From the NCBI RefSeq assembly GCF_028737265.1, contig NZ_JAQZAK010000001.1:930001-994000 (forward strand): a stretch of 64,000 bases of DNA, read 5' to 3'. The translations under genes were made by a program, and so were the position numbers. The stretch is from Actinomycetospora callitridis. Lineage in GTDB: Bacteria > Actinomycetota > Actinomycetes > Mycobacteriales > Pseudonocardiaceae. Numbering within the stretch: the stretch's first letter is position 1; every line of letters starts with the position of its first letter. This document shows positions 54,890 to 63,500 of the stretch, piece after piece. The notes under the pieces were generated by a model. That model saw nothing but the letters and a program-made list of their open reading frames with translations, was not told the DNA's origin and did not search any database.

Positions 54890-55146
54890 ACGTCACCGTC
54901 GACGGGCGCACCGTCGCCCTCGCCGAGCACGGCGACCCCGACGGCCACCTTGACTGGTCCGCCGTCCCGACGCCGGTAGAGATCTTCCAGGGAGAGGAGG
55001 ACGCGTGGGTCCCGATGGACCACGCCGAGGACATCGCCTCCCGCCTGCCGGCAGGCATCGCGCGGATCCACCGGCTACCGGGCGTCGGGCACCTGTCGAT
55101 CCAGGACCACGTCGTCGAGGTCCTCGACGCGCTGGTGACCCCGTAG
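54886..55146 (+). pseudogene. Alpha/beta-hydrolase gene with its core deleted
   Basis: An 86-residue open frame joins the beginning of an alpha/beta hydrolase (MNVTVDGRTVALAEHGDPDG) directly to the C-terminal part with the acid and His of a triad (PTPVEIFQGEEDAWVPM, LPGVGHLSIQDHVVEVLDAL). The middle, about 150 residues with the Ser nucleophile elbow and the cap, is absent without breaking the frame at Leu21-Asp22. It cannot be a working hydrolase. ATG 54886 overlaps the cobB stop (ATGA). Confidence 0.65.
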
Positions 55147-55148
55147 GC

Positions 55149-55499
55149 GTGCTCGTCCTCGGGGTCGGCGTCGAGCCCGGCACGCCGCCGGAGCACCTGC
55201 TCGACGCGGTGGCGGCCCTGGGGCTCGTCGAGGACGTCGCCGTCGTCGCCACCATCGAGACCCGCGCGGGCGAGCCCGCGGTGACGACGCTGGCGGCGGG
55301 GCGGACCCTGCGCACCTACCCGGCCTCGGTCCTCGACCCCGTCGACGTCCCGCACCCCTCGCCGGTCGTGCGCCGGCTGACCGGCACGGGGAGCGTCGCC
55401 GAGGCCGCCGCCCTGCTGGCCGCCCGCGAGCGGGGCGGGGGCGAGCTCGTCGTCGGCAAGCAGCGGGGCCGGGGCGTCACGGTGGCGGTGGCGCGCTGA
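55149..55499 (+). CDS. CbiG/CobE C-terminal domain protein
   Basis: The 116-residue protein is the C-terminal domain of cobalt-precorrin-5A hydrolase (CbiG_C/CobE): VLGVGVEPGTPPEHLLDAV, ATIETRAGEPAV, PVDVPHPSPVVRRLTGTGSVAEAAALLAA and GELVVGKQRGRGVTVAVAR. The N-terminal hydrolase domain is missing, so it corresponds to CobE-type stand-alone proteins of aerobic-type pathways. GTG 55149 follows the hydrolase remnant. Its last 23 bases overlap, on the other strand, the LysR gene. Confidence 0.78.
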   Translation: MLVLGVGVEPGTPPEHLLDAVAALGLVEDVAVVATIETRAGEPAVTTLAAGRTLRTYPASVLDPVDVPHPSPVVRRLTGTGSVAEAAALLAARERGGGELVVGKQRGRGVTVAVAR

Positions 55500-56400
55500 G
55501 GCCCAGCGCGCCCCCGTCGACCAGCTCCCGCACGACGTCGACCAGCGCGAGCACCGCGGTGTCGGTGGTGTCGGCGCGCCAGACGAGGCGGTGCTCGACG
55601 AGCAGCGGGGGACCGGCGAGCGGACGGGACACGGCCCCCGTGCCCGCGACCCCCGCGGCGGCGCGCTCGGTGGTGAGGCCGATGGCGGTGCCGGCGAGGA
55701 CGAGGGGGAGGAGCCGGTCGAGGCGGACGGCGTGCTGGCGGGCGACGGCGACGCGGGTCCCGCGTGCGGTGAGCTCGCGGACGTAGTGGTCGTGCACCCA
55801 CGGGTTCGTGGTGCGCGGGACGAGGGCCAGCGGGCGCCCGGAGAGCGCGACCGGGTCGACGGCGTCCTCGGCTGCCAGCGGGTCGCCGGTCGCGACCACG
55901 ACGACCAGCCGCTCCCGGGCGGTACAGAGGGAGGTCAGCTCCCCGGTCAGCTCGGGCTGCCAGGTGTGCCCGACGTCGAGGCGCCGCGCGGCGAGCGCGC
56001 GCAGCTGCTCGCGCGTGCCCATCGGCACCGGCACGGGTCGCACCGGCGGGTCCCGGTGCGCGAGGCGCGGGGCGGCGAGCTCGAACAGTCGCGTGCCGAG
56101 GTCCTCGGCGTAGCCCACGCGGACCTCGCCCCCGCCCGCGGCGGCCGTCCGGCGGCCGACCTCGACGGCGGTGCGCGCGGCGAGCACGGTGCGCCGCGCC
56201 TCGGGGAGGAAGGCCTCGCCGACCTCGGTGAGCGCCACCCGCCGGCTGGTGCGCGCGAACAGCGGGGCGCCGAGCTCGCGCTCGAGGCGGCGGATCTGCT
56301 CGCTCACGGACTGCTGCCGCACGTGCAGGCGCTCCGCGGCGCGCCCGAAGTGCCGTTCCTCGGCGACCGCGAGGACGTACTCGAGCTGCCGCAGCTCCAC
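55477..56400 (-). CDS. LysR-family regulator
   Basis: The 307-residue protein has a LysR helix-turn-helix (LRQLEYVLAVAEERHFGRAAERLHVRQQSVSEQIRRLE) and a substrate-binding domain with effector-pocket segments (VRVGYAEDLGTRLFE, AARRLDVGHTWQPE). The start is GTG 56400. It is divergent from an SDR gene with a CGACAGG-N5-CCTGTCG site between, so it likely regulates that gene. Its 3' end overlaps the CbiG-domain gene for 23 bases tail to tail. Confidence 0.86.
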   Translation of the reverse strand: MELRQLEYVLAVAEERHFGRAAERLHVRQQSVSEQIRRLERELGAPLFARTSRRVALTEVGEAFLPEARRTVLAARTAVEVGRRTAAAGGGEVRVGYAEDLGTRLFELAAPRLAHRDPPVRPVPVPMGTREQLRALAARRLDVGHTWQPELTGELTSLCTARERLVVVVATGDPLAAEDAVDPVALSGRPLALVPRTTNPWVHDHYVRELTARGTRVAVARQHAVRLDRLLPLVLAGTAIGLTTERAAAGVAGTGAVSRPLAGPPLLVEHRLVWRADTTDTAVLALVDVVRELVDGGALGLSAPPPP

Positions 56401-56413
56401 GCGCGCCCCCGAT

Positions 56414-56432
56414 CGACAGGCTCTCCCTGTCG
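56414..56432. promoter_or_regulatory. Inverted repeat in the LysR-SDR intergenic region
   Basis: CGACAGG-ctctc-CCTGTCG is a perfect 7-bp inverted repeat. Its place, 14 bases after the LysR start and 56 bases before the SDR start, suits a LysR-type site controlling both genes. Confidence 0.5.
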
Positions 56433-56488
56433 GAGCGTAGCGATCCGCGTCGTTGATCGCGGCGCCGTGCGGGGCTGCACTGGGAGCC

Positions 56489-57319
56489 ATGAAGACCTGG
56501 TTCGTCACCGGCGCGTCCCGCGGCCTGGGGCGCGAGCTCACCGAGCAGCTCCTCGCCCGCGGAGACCGCGTCGCCGCCACCGCCCGCCGTCCCGAGCAGC
56601 TCGACGACCTGCGCGCCGCCCACGGCGACCGCCTGTGGGTGCGCGCGCTCGACGTCACCGACACCGCGGCGCAGCGCGCCGTCGTCGACGCCGCGTTCGC
56701 CGAGCTCGGGCGCATCGACGTCGTCGTCGCCAACGCGGGCTTCGGGGTGTTCGGCGCCGCCGAGGAGCTCGAGGACGCCGACGTCGACGCCCTGCTCGCC
56801 ACCAACCTGACCGCCGTCGTCCAGCTGACCCGCGCCGTCCTGCCGCATCTGCGCGCCCAGGGCGGCGGGCGGCTCGTGCCCGTCTCGAGCATGGGCGCGC
56901 ACGTCACGTTCCCCGCGTTCTCGCTCTACCACGCGAGCAAGTGGGGCCTCGAGGGCTTCGCCGAGACCGTGGCCGCGGAGGTCGCGCCGTTCGGCATCGA
57001 CGTCGTCCTCCCCGAGCCCGGCATGATCCGCACGACGTTCTTCGACGCCGCGGGGCACGCCGCCGAGCACCCGGCCTACGAGCACCTGCACGGCCCGCGG
57101 GTCGCCGTCGAGGACATGACCGGCGACCAGGCCCGCACCGTCGCGGGCATGATCCGGGCCGCCGACGCGCCCCTCGCGCCGACCGGCGTGCCGCGGCGCG
57201 TGCTGCTCGGGTCCGACGCCCAGGCGCTGGTCAGCGCCTCGCAGCGCCGTCGCCTGGACGAGGCCGAGGAGCAGGTGGCCTCCGCGGCGGAGGCCGACGT
57301 GGTGCCGGCCGCCTGCTGA
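56489..57319 (+). CDS. Short-chain dehydrogenase/reductase
   Basis: The 276-residue protein has TGASRGLGRELTEQLLARG (NAD(P) binding), NAGFGVFGAAEELED, catalytic Ser in VPVSSMGAH and YHASKWGLEGFAE (Tyr-x3-Lys). The C-terminus is Ala/Glu-rich. ATG 56489 is clear. It is divergent from a LysR-type regulator, which probably controls it. Substrate is not predictable; classical SDRs of this type act on ketones or alcohols. Confidence 0.87.
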   Translation: MKTWFVTGASRGLGRELTEQLLARGDRVAATARRPEQLDDLRAAHGDRLWVRALDVTDTAAQRAVVDAAFAELGRIDVVVANAGFGVFGAAEELEDADVDALLATNLTAVVQLTRAVLPHLRAQGGGRLVPVSSMGAHVTFPAFSLYHASKWGLEGFAETVAAEVAPFGIDVVLPEPGMIRTTFFDAAGHAAEHPAYEHLHGPRVAVEDMTGDQARTVAGMIRAADAPLAPTGVPRRVLLGSDAQALVSASQRRRLDEAEEQVASAAEADVVPAAC

Positions 57320-57389
57320 GGTCGGCGGGCGGCGTGACGCGGCCGACCGGGTCTGACGCGGGCGCGCGTGACGGGGGAGGATGACGACC

Positions 57390-57857
57390 ATGAGCGAGCA
57401 GCCCCGGTACGGCGCGCCGTCGCCCGCCGACGGGCCCACCACCCCCGGCACGGGCGCCATCTCGCGGGCCGAGGTGGCCGGGTCGGGCACCGTCGGCCCG
57501 GGCCCCTCCGATCCGAGCTCCGTCAGCCGGACCCCGCCGTCGGAGCCCCTCACCATCCCGGACGGTGCCGCCGCCGCCCGGCCGCGTGTGCAGACGAGCC
57601 CCGGACGCACGCGGGTCGGCGGGGCCTGGATCGGGCTGATCCTCGGCGCCGTCGTCCTGGTGTTCCTGCTCGTGTTCATCCTCCAGAACCTCGACCCCGC
57701 CCGCGTGGCGTTCCTGGGGTTCGAGGCCACCCTGCCGCTGGGGATCTGGCTGCTCTTCGCCGCGATCGCCGGGGTGCTGCTGCTCGCGATCCCCGGTCTC
57801 GGGCGGATGGTGCAGTGGCGTCGCGCGGCCAAGCGCACGGGAAGGGTCCGCTCATGA
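57390..57857 (+). CDS. LapA (DUF1049)-domain membrane protein
   Basis: The 155-residue protein has a Pro/Ser/Gly-rich N-terminus of about 75 residues, then two membrane helices in the LapA/DUF1049 pattern (WIGLILGAVVLVFLLVFILQNLD, VAFLGFEATLPLGIWLLFAAIAGVLLLAI) and a basic C-terminus. LapA proteins work in lipopolysaccharide assembly in Gram-negatives, but DUF1049 forms are widespread in actinobacteria with unknown role. ATG 57390 has GGGGGAGG nine bases upstream. The stop overlaps the MshC-like gene (ATGA). Confidence 0.78.
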   Translation: MSEQPRYGAPSPADGPTTPGTGAISRAEVAGSGTVGPGPSDPSSVSRTPPSEPLTIPDGAAAARPRVQTSPGRTRVGGAWIGLILGAVVLVFLLVFILQNLDPARVAFLGFEATLPLGIWLLFAAIAGVLLLAIPGLGRMVQWRRAAKRTGRVRS

Positions 57858-58933
57858 CGCTCCGCCTCGCCGGGGCACCGCTGCCGCTCGTCGGCCGCGC
57901 CCGCGCCTACGTCTGCGGCATCACCCCGTACGACACGACCCACCTCGGGCACGCGGCCACGTTCGTCTGGGCCGACGTCGCGTCCCGGGTGCTGCGTCGC
58001 ACCGGGGTCGAGCTCGTCACCTGCCGCAACGTCACCGACGTCGACGACGTCCTCGACGCCGCCGCCGAGCGGGCGGGGGCGCGGTTCGACAGCTTCGCCG
58101 CGGTCGGCCAGTTCCGCTTCGACCGCGACATGGCCGCCCTCGGGGTGCGCCCGCCGACCCACGAGCCGCGCGCCCACAACCACGTCGACGGGGTCGTCGC
58201 CCTGGCCGCCGCGCTGCTCGAGCGCGGCGCGGCCTACGAGCGCGACGGCGCCGTGCTGTTCCGCGCCGGGCAGGTGCCGACGCCCGAGATCCCCGCCGAC
58301 CCGGACGAGACGTCGAGTGAGGCGCCCTGGCCGGGTGCCGACGACCCCGCCGACGCGCTGGTCTGGCGGCCGGCGTCGCCCGGCGAGGCGGCCTGGCCCA
58401 GCCCCTGGGGCGACGGACGGCCCGGCTGGCACGCGGAGTGCGCGGCGATGGCGCTGACGATGCTCGGGCCGGCCGTCGACCTCCACATCGGCGGCGCCGA
58501 CCTGCGCCACCCCCACCACACCCACCAGGCGGCGATGGTCGAGGCCGTCACCGCCGTACGGCCCTTCGCCCGCGCGCGCCTGCACGTCGGGACGGTGCGC
58601 GTCGACGGGCAGAAGATGGCGAAGTCGGCCGGGAACCTCCTCCTCGTCGGCGAGCTGCTCGAGACCCACCCCGCCGCGGCCGTGCGCCTGCTGCTGCTCG
58701 ACCGGCCGTGGGCGAGCGCCTGGGACATCGAGCCGGGGGCGCTCGACGCCGCCGCGGCGCGCCTCGAGCGGCTCTACGCCGCGGCCGCCCGGCACGGTCG
58801 GGGCGTCGCGGCGGCGGACGCCGTGACGGAGCGCCTGCTCGACGATCTCGACGTGCCCGGCGCGCTCGCGGTGGCCGAGGACGAGGGCGGGGAGGCCGCC
58901 CGCGCGGCCCTCGCGGTGCTCGGCCTGGCCTGA
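57854..58933 (+). CDS. MshC/CysRS-like ligase paralogue lacking an anticodon domain
   Basis: The 359-residue protein has the class Ia nucleotidyl-transferase core of CysRS and MshC: YVCGITPYDTTHLGHAATF with HIGH-type GHAA, RNVTDVDDVLDAAAERAG, GWHAECAAMAL (zinc Cys) and QKMAKSAGN, a KMSKS variant. The zinc ligands of the family are kept (C in YVCG, C in AEC, HPHH region). It is shorter than MshC (about 410) and lacks the helical end of CysRS. MshC joins cysteine to GlcN-Ins in mycothiol synthesis. Whether this is a divergent MshC or another cysteine-transferring enzyme is not decided by sequence. Confidence 0.7.
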   Translation: MTLRLAGAPLPLVGRARAYVCGITPYDTTHLGHAATFVWADVASRVLRRTGVELVTCRNVTDVDDVLDAAAERAGARFDSFAAVGQFRFDRDMAALGVRPPTHEPRAHNHVDGVVALAAALLERGAAYERDGAVLFRAGQVPTPEIPADPDETSSEAPWPGADDPADALVWRPASPGEAAWPSPWGDGRPGWHAECAAMALTMLGPAVDLHIGGADLRHPHHTHQAAMVEAVTAVRPFARARLHVGTVRVDGQKMAKSAGNLLLVGELLETHPAAAVRLLLLDRPWASAWDIEPGALDAAAARLERLYAAAARHGRGVAAADAVTERLLDDLDVPGALAVAEDEGGEAARAALAVLGLA

Positions 58934-59007
58934 TCGGCCCAGCGTGTCCCGGCGAACACCTCCCGCGTGTCCGGGCGCGGCGCGCCGTCTCCGACCAGGT
59001 GTCCACC

Positions 59008-59013
59008 TAACGT
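59008..59013 (+). promoter_or_regulatory. Possible -10 element of the octad-repeat membrane protein gene
   Basis: TAACGT lies 58 bases before ATG 59072, and GGAGGGGAGG directly precedes the start. No clear -35 box was found. Confidence 0.35.
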
Positions 59014-59071
59014 GGGCCCGCGTGCCGGGGGAGGCCTCGTGAGGCCCCGGCGGCGGAGGGGAGGTGGCCTC

Positions 59072-60532
59072 ATGGGTGTCGGCACCCGGTGGTGGCGCCG
59101 TGTCGAGTCCGAGGAGGACAACGACGCGTGGGGTGGCCCGGACGAGGTCACCGTCGCCCCCGACCCGCGCGCCTCGATCGAGGACGACGGCCGCGAGGCG
59201 CGCGAGACCGCCGACCGCGAGGCCCGCGAGACCGCCGACCGCGAGGCCCGCGAGACCGCCGAGCGTCAGGCGCGTGAGCACGCCGAGCGCGAGGCGCGGG
59301 AGACCGCGGAGCGCGAGGCGCGTGAGCAGGCCGAGCGCGAGGCGCGGGAGACCGCGGAGCGCGAGGCGCGCGAGACCGCGGAACGTCAGGCCCGCGAGAC
59401 CGCCGAGCGCGAGGCGCGGGAGACCGCGGAGCGCGAGGCCCGTGAGCAGGCCGAGCGCGAGGCGCGGGAGACCGCGGAGCGCGAGGCCCGTGAGCAGGCC
59501 GACCGCGAAGCGCGGGAGGCCGCGGAGCAGCAGGCCCGCGAACAGGCCGAACGCGAAGCCCGCGAACGCGAAGCCCGCGAGACTGCCGAACGCGAGGCCC
59601 GCGAGCAGGCCGAACGCGAGCGCCGCGAGCGCGAGGAGACCGAGGCGCAGGACCTCGTGTCGACGCTGCCCGGTGCCGAGACCGTCCCGCCGCCGCTGGC
59701 GCGCGAGGCGGCGGCCCGCGAGGCCGCGGCGCGCGCGGCGTCGAAGGCGAACCGGAAGCGTCGCCGCCGGCGGGTACTCGCGATCTTCCTGATCGCGTTC
59801 CTCGCGGTGGCGGCCGTGTGGATCATCCCGCGGCTCATCGCCCTGGTGCTCGGGCTCGCCAGTGCGCTCGGGGTCGGGCCGGCGCCGGAGCCCCCGCCGA
59901 TCATCGCGGCCGCACCGGTGGCCGCGGTTGCCGGCCCGCCCGTCGAGCTTCCTCGGGGCGGATCGATGATCCTGCCCGCGCAGCGGGTGGTCGTCCTGCG
60001 CGAGGCCCCGGGTAGCGGCCCGAGCGAGGCGAGCGCAGATCGTCTCGACGCCGTCGCCGTCCCGTTCGGCACCCGCGACCGCGAGGTCCTGCCGGCCCTG
60101 GAGCTGCCGGTGCGCGACGTCGCCGACACCCCGGCGGCGTGGCAGCGGCTCGCACTCACCCGGGCCCACCGCCAGCTCCTGGTCCTCGCCGTGCCCACCG
60201 GACCGACCGCCGTCCGCGACGCCCTCGAGCCCTGGGAGCGCCTGCTGCGCGAGCCCGACGTCGGGCTCGCCCTCGATTCCCCGCCGCTCGCGCCCGAGGA
60301 GCTCGGCGCCGTGACCGCATGGCTCGCCGACGTCGTACGCACCGGCAACCTGCCGCAGAAGCTCGTCGTCGTCCCCGGCACCGCGACCAGCGCCCCGTCC
60401 GAGCTCGCCGTCGTCGCCACCGACGGGGCGCAGGCGTCAGCACCGCGCGCGGTGGTCCTCCCGCCCGGTGGCCCGTCGCCCACCGAGCTGTTGGCCGCCG
60501 ACCCGGCCCCGGACGTCGTCCTCTACCGCTGA
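59072..60532 (+). CDS. Membrane protein with a long Glu/Arg octad-repeat helix
   Basis: The 486-residue protein has a short N-terminus, then residues 41-194 composed of 17 or so octads REARETAE or REAREQAE with few changes, an ER-rich pattern of a stable single alpha helix rather than a classical coiled coil. A basic cluster (KANRKRRRRR) precedes a 30-residue hydrophobic span (about 235-268). The C-terminal 190 residues are outside the membrane and include DVGLALDSPPLAPEELGAV, AWLADVVRTGNLPQKLVVVP, which resemble an uncharacterised actinobacterial secreted-domain family (inference). ATG 59072 has a strong ribosome-binding site. Confidence 0.75.
   Translation: MGVGTRWWRRVESEEDNDAWGGPDEVTVAPDPRASIEDDGREARETADREARETADREARETAERQAREHAEREARETAEREAREQAEREARETAEREARETAERQARETAEREARETAEREAREQAEREARETAEREAREQADREAREAAEQQAREQAEREAREREARETAEREAREQAERERREREETEAQDLVSTLPGAETVPPPLAREAAAREAAARAASKANRKRRRRRVLAIFLIAFLAVAAVWIIPRLIALVLGLASALGVGPAPEPPPIIAAAPVAAVAGPPVELPRGGSMILPAQRVVVLREAPGSGPSEASADRLDAVAVPFGTRDREVLPALELPVRDVADTPAAWQRLALTRAHRQLLVLAVPTGPTAVRDALEPWERLLREPDVGLALDSPPLAPEELGAVTAWLADVVRTGNLPQKLVVVPGTATSAPSELAVVATDGAQASAPRAVVLPPGGPSPTELLAADPAPDVVLYR
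59192..59653 (+). repeat. 24-bp coding tandem repeat
   Basis: The array encodes about 17 copies of an octad of the form R-E-A-R-E-T/Q-A-E/D, with one partial unit (REARE) near the end. The DNA units are about 24 bases and differ mainly at third positions and at the sixth codon, so the array probably grew by duplication under selection for the protein pattern. Confidence 0.85.
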
Positions 60533-60618
60533 CGACACCCAGATCGCCGCAGGTGCTCCTGCGAGCCGATGACGTCGGCTCGCCGGAGCACCCGGAGCGA
60601 TCAGCGCCACCCTCGCCG

Positions 60619-60998
60619 GACGCTTCGGAAATCGAAGCGTCGTCCGGGAGGCAGTCGAGCGCCGGGCGTACCCGGAGCCCGGGCACAGCGTCGCGACAGC
60701 ACGACACTTCGGAAACCGAAGCATCGCTCGGCAGGGAGTCGAGCGCCGGGCGCGGACCCGGAGCCCGACCAGGGCGCCACCACAGCACGACGCTTCGGAA
60801 ATCGAAGCGTCGCCCGGGAGGGAGTCGAGCGCCGGGCGCGGTCCCGGAGCCCGGGCACGGCGCCACCACAGCACGACGCTTCGGGAATCGAAGCGTCGTC
60901 CGGGAGGGAGTCGAGCGCCGGCCGCGTACCCGGACCCCGGGCACAGCGTCGCGACAGCACGACACTTCGAAAACCGAAGCGTCGCCCGGCGAGGAGTC
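60619..60998. repeat. 86-bp non-coding tandem array with hairpins
   Basis: Five starts of the same unit are at 60619, 60703, 60789, 60875 and 60961, spacings 84, 86, 86 and 86; the last unit is cut at about 60998. Each begins with a hairpin of the form GACGCTTCG-N5-CGAAGCGTC, followed by a conserved GGGAGTCGAGCGCCGGGCG region and CCGGGCAC/GCGACAGCAC. The 86-base period is not a multiple of three and the array sits between convergent gene ends, so it is not coding. Units 2 and 5 carry changes in the arms. Confidence 0.85.
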
Positions 60999-61011
60999 AG
61001 GACCCCCGAGC

Positions 61012-61686
61012 TCACCCCCGCCAGGTCGTCGACCGACGGACGCGGTCCCACAGGACGTCCACCTCGCCGAACTCGAGCGTCGCCGGCAGCAGCGCCAGCC
61101 GCTCGGGCAGGGCGGACGCCGCGGCGGCGAGGATGTCGGGCGGGTCGGGGTCGCCGCCCTCGAGGGTGCCGAGCACCACGAGCACCCCGGTCACGGGGAG
61201 CCCGCCGCGGTCAGCGAGCACCGTGCGCACCCCGGCGACGGCCGCGCGCAGCTCGTCGACGTGGCCGGTGAGGTGACCGTCGACGCGCAGGACGCCGGCC
61301 CGGACGTCGGCGCGCGCACCCTCGACCGCGTGCGCCACCACCACGCCCGGGGCGCCGATCAGGAGGGTCGCGTCGCCGCCGACCGGCACCGAGGACACCA
61401 CCCGCCAGCCCGGCTGCGCTGCGACGAACCGCGAGACCTTCGCCCAGCCCCTCGGGTGCACGACGGCGTCGACGGCGTCGGCGAGGGCGCGGTCCACGGG
61501 TCGCGTCGACAGGTCCGTCCACCCCAGGCCCAGCACCTCGGCGAGCGCCCGGTGCCAGCGGGTGTGGCGGTCCCGGTCGGGGCCCAGGACGTTCGCCCCG
61601 CACAGCGAGCACGTCCGTCCCTCGCCGAAGGTGATCTCGTAGTGGGGCTCGTCGGCGATCAGCGCGCGGGCGGCCTCGTGGTCCAC
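61012..61686 (-). CDS. C2H2 zinc-finger-like protein of unknown function
   Basis: The 224-residue protein has a Cys/His motif near the N-terminus ([11 protein letters not shown] followed by RHTRWH, a C2H2 arrangement) and a C-terminal alpha/beta region ([39 protein letters not shown]) that faintly resembles a nuclease-related (NERD) domain. No catalytic set is visible, so function is open. GTG 61686 is the start. It is divergent from proS and convergent with the octad-repeat gene across the tandem array. Confidence 0.55.
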   Translation of the reverse strand: MDHEAARALIADEPHYEITFGEGRTCSLCGANVLGPDRDRHTRWHRALAEVLGLGWTDLSTRPVDRALADAVDAVVHPRGWAKVSRFVAAQPGWRVVSSVPVGGDATLLIGAPGVVVAHAVEGARADVRAGVLRVDGHLTGHVDELRAAVAGVRTVLADRGGLPVTGVLVVLGTLEGGDPDPPDILAAAASALPERLALLPATLEFGEVDVLWDRVRRSTTWRG

Positions 61687-61742
61687 GCCGTGATCGTCCC
61701 GCGACCATCAGCGCCGGGCGCAACCCTCTTCCCGCGCGTCGT

Positions 61743-61748
61743 TACGCT
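61743..61748 (+). promoter_or_regulatory. -10 element of proS
   Basis: TACGCT lies six bases before ATG 61755 with no ribosome-binding site between, which suits a leaderless mRNA. No -35 was recognised. Confidence 0.45.
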
Positions 61749-61754
61749 CGGTCC

Positions 61755-63500
61755 ATGGCACGAGGCGTCACACGAATGTCGGGTCTGTTCCTGCACACGC
61801 TGCGCGAGGACCCGGCCGACGCCGAGGTGATCAGCCACAAGCTGCTCGTGCGCGCCGGGTACGTCCGCCGCGTCGCTCCGGGCATCTACTCGTGGTTGCC
61901 GCTGGGCATGAAGGTGCTGGCCCGGGTCGAGGCCATCATCCGCGAGGAGATGGACGGGATCGGCGGCCAGGAGGTGCACTTCCCGGCGCTGCTGCCCAAG
62001 GAGCCCTACGAGGCGACCGGACGCTGGACCGAGTACGGCGACGCGCTCTTCCGCCTCAAGGACCGCAAGAAGGCCGACTACCTCCTCGGCCCCACGCACG
62101 AGGAGATGTTCACCCTCATGGTCAAGGGGGAGACGAGCTCCTACCGCGACTTCCCGGTGATCCTCTACCAGGTCCAGACCAAGTACCGCGACGAGGAGCG
62201 CCCGCGGGCGGGCATCCTGCGCGGGCGCGAGTTCACGATGAAGGACTCGTACTCGTTCGACCTCTCCGACGAGGCCCTGCAGGCGTCCTACGACGCGCAC
62301 CGCGAGGCCTACCAGCGGATCTTCGCGCGACTCGGGCTCGAGGTGCAGATCGTCTCGGCGATGTCGGGGGCGATGGGTGGCTCGGCGTCCGAGGAGTTCC
62401 TCGCGCCCTGCGCGTCGGGCGAGGACACCTACGTGCGCGCGCCCGCCACGGGCTACGCCGCCAACGTCGAGGCCGTGACGACCCCCGCGCCGCCGGAGCA
62501 GTCGACCGAGGACGAGCCCGAGGCGGTCGTGTACGACACCCCGGACACGCCGACGATCGACACGCTGGTCGCGCACGTCAACGGCCTGGGGCTGGGTCGC
62601 ACCTTCACCGCCGCCGACACCCTCAAGAACGTCATGGTCAAGACGCGCCTGCCCGGGTCGACGGAGTGGACGCTGCTCGGGGTCGGCGTCCCCGGCGACC
62701 GCGAGGTGGACATGAAGCGCCTCGAGGCGTCGGTGTCGCCGGCGGAGGTCGCGCTGCTCGAGGACGCGGACTTCGCCGCGAACCCCTTCCTCACCAAGGG
62801 CTACATCGGGCCGGTCGGGCTCGCGAAGAACGGCGTGCGCTACGTCGTCGATCCCCGGATCGTCACCGGCACCGCGTGGGTCACGGGTGCCGACGAGCCC
62901 GGGCGCCACGTCGTCGACCTCGTCGCCGGCCGCGACTTCACCCCCGACGGCACGATCGAGGCCGCCGAGGTGCGCGAGGGCGACCCCTCGCCCGACGGCG
63001 GCGGCCCGCTGGTCGCCGCGCGGGGCATCGAGATGGGCCACATCTTCCAGCTCGGCCGCAAGTACGCCGAGGCGCTCGGGCTGTCCGTCCAGGGCGCGGA
63101 CGGCAAGCCGACCACGATCACCATGGGCTCCTACGGCGTCGGCGTCACCCGCGCGGTCGCGGCGATCACCGAGCAGCACGCCGACGACAAGGGCCTGGTG
63201 TGGCCGGCGGAGGTCGCGCCGTACGCCGTGCACCTCGTCATCGCCGGCAAGGACCCGGCCCAGGCCGAGGCGGCCGACCGGATCGCGACGGAGCTCGCCG
63301 ACGCGGGCCTCGAGGTGCTGCTCGACGACCGCAAGGCCTCGCCGGGCGTGAAGTTCGCCGACGCCGAGCTGCTCGGGATGCCGACCACCCTGACCGTCGG
63401 GCGGGGCCTGGCGAACGGGGTCGTCGAGGTCACCGACCGGGCCTCGGGCGAGCGCCGCGAGGTCCCGGTCGACGAGGTCGTCGGGGAACTGACCCGCTGA
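61755..63500 (+). CDS. proS: Prolyl-tRNA synthetase (bacterial type)
   Basis: ProRS charges tRNA-Pro. The 581-residue protein has the class II core, the bacterial-type editing insertion (INS) domain between motifs 2 and 3, and a C-terminal anticodon-binding domain. Landmarks: [56 protein letters not shown] (motif 2), KDSYSFDLS and [15 protein letters not shown] (motif 3). It closes the backbone cluster that begins at lepB. Its TGA (63498-63500) abuts the stop of the opposing MFS gene, forming TGATCA. Confidence 0.95.
   Translation: MARGVTRMSGLFLHTLREDPADAEVISHKLLVRAGYVRRVAPGIYSWLPLGMKVLARVEAIIREEMDGIGGQEVHFPALLPKEPYEATGRWTEYGDALFRLKDRKKADYLLGPTHEEMFTLMVKGETSSYRDFPVILYQVQTKYRDEERPRAGILRGREFTMKDSYSFDLSDEALQASYDAHREAYQRIFARLGLEVQIVSAMSGAMGGSASEEFLAPCASGEDTYVRAPATGYAANVEAVTTPAPPEQSTEDEPEAVVYDTPDTPTIDTLVAHVNGLGLGRTFTAADTLKNVMVKTRLPGSTEWTLLGVGVPGDREVDMKRLEASVSPAEVALLEDADFAANPFLTKGYIGPVGLAKNGVRYVVDPRIVTGTAWVTGADEPGRHVVDLVAGRDFTPDGTIEAAEVREGDPSPDGGGPLVAARGIEMGHIFQLGRKYAEALGLSVQGADGKPTTITMGSYGVGVTRAVAAITEQHADDKGLVWPAEVAPYAVHLVIAGKDPAQAEAADRIATELADAGLEVLLDDRKASPGVKFADAELLGMPTTLTVGRGLANGVVEVTDRASGERREVPVDEVVGELTR

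Noticed and set aside
55316..60169. Minus-strand open frame of about 1600 codons with Leu/Gly-rich repeats
   Set aside because: It is antisense to the octad-repeat gene and its neighbours; the apparent repeats come from the charged repeat on the other strand.
60619..60998. Possible CRISPR array
   Set aside because: The units are about 86 bases and the stretches between hairpins are similar to each other rather than unique spacers; no cas gene is near.
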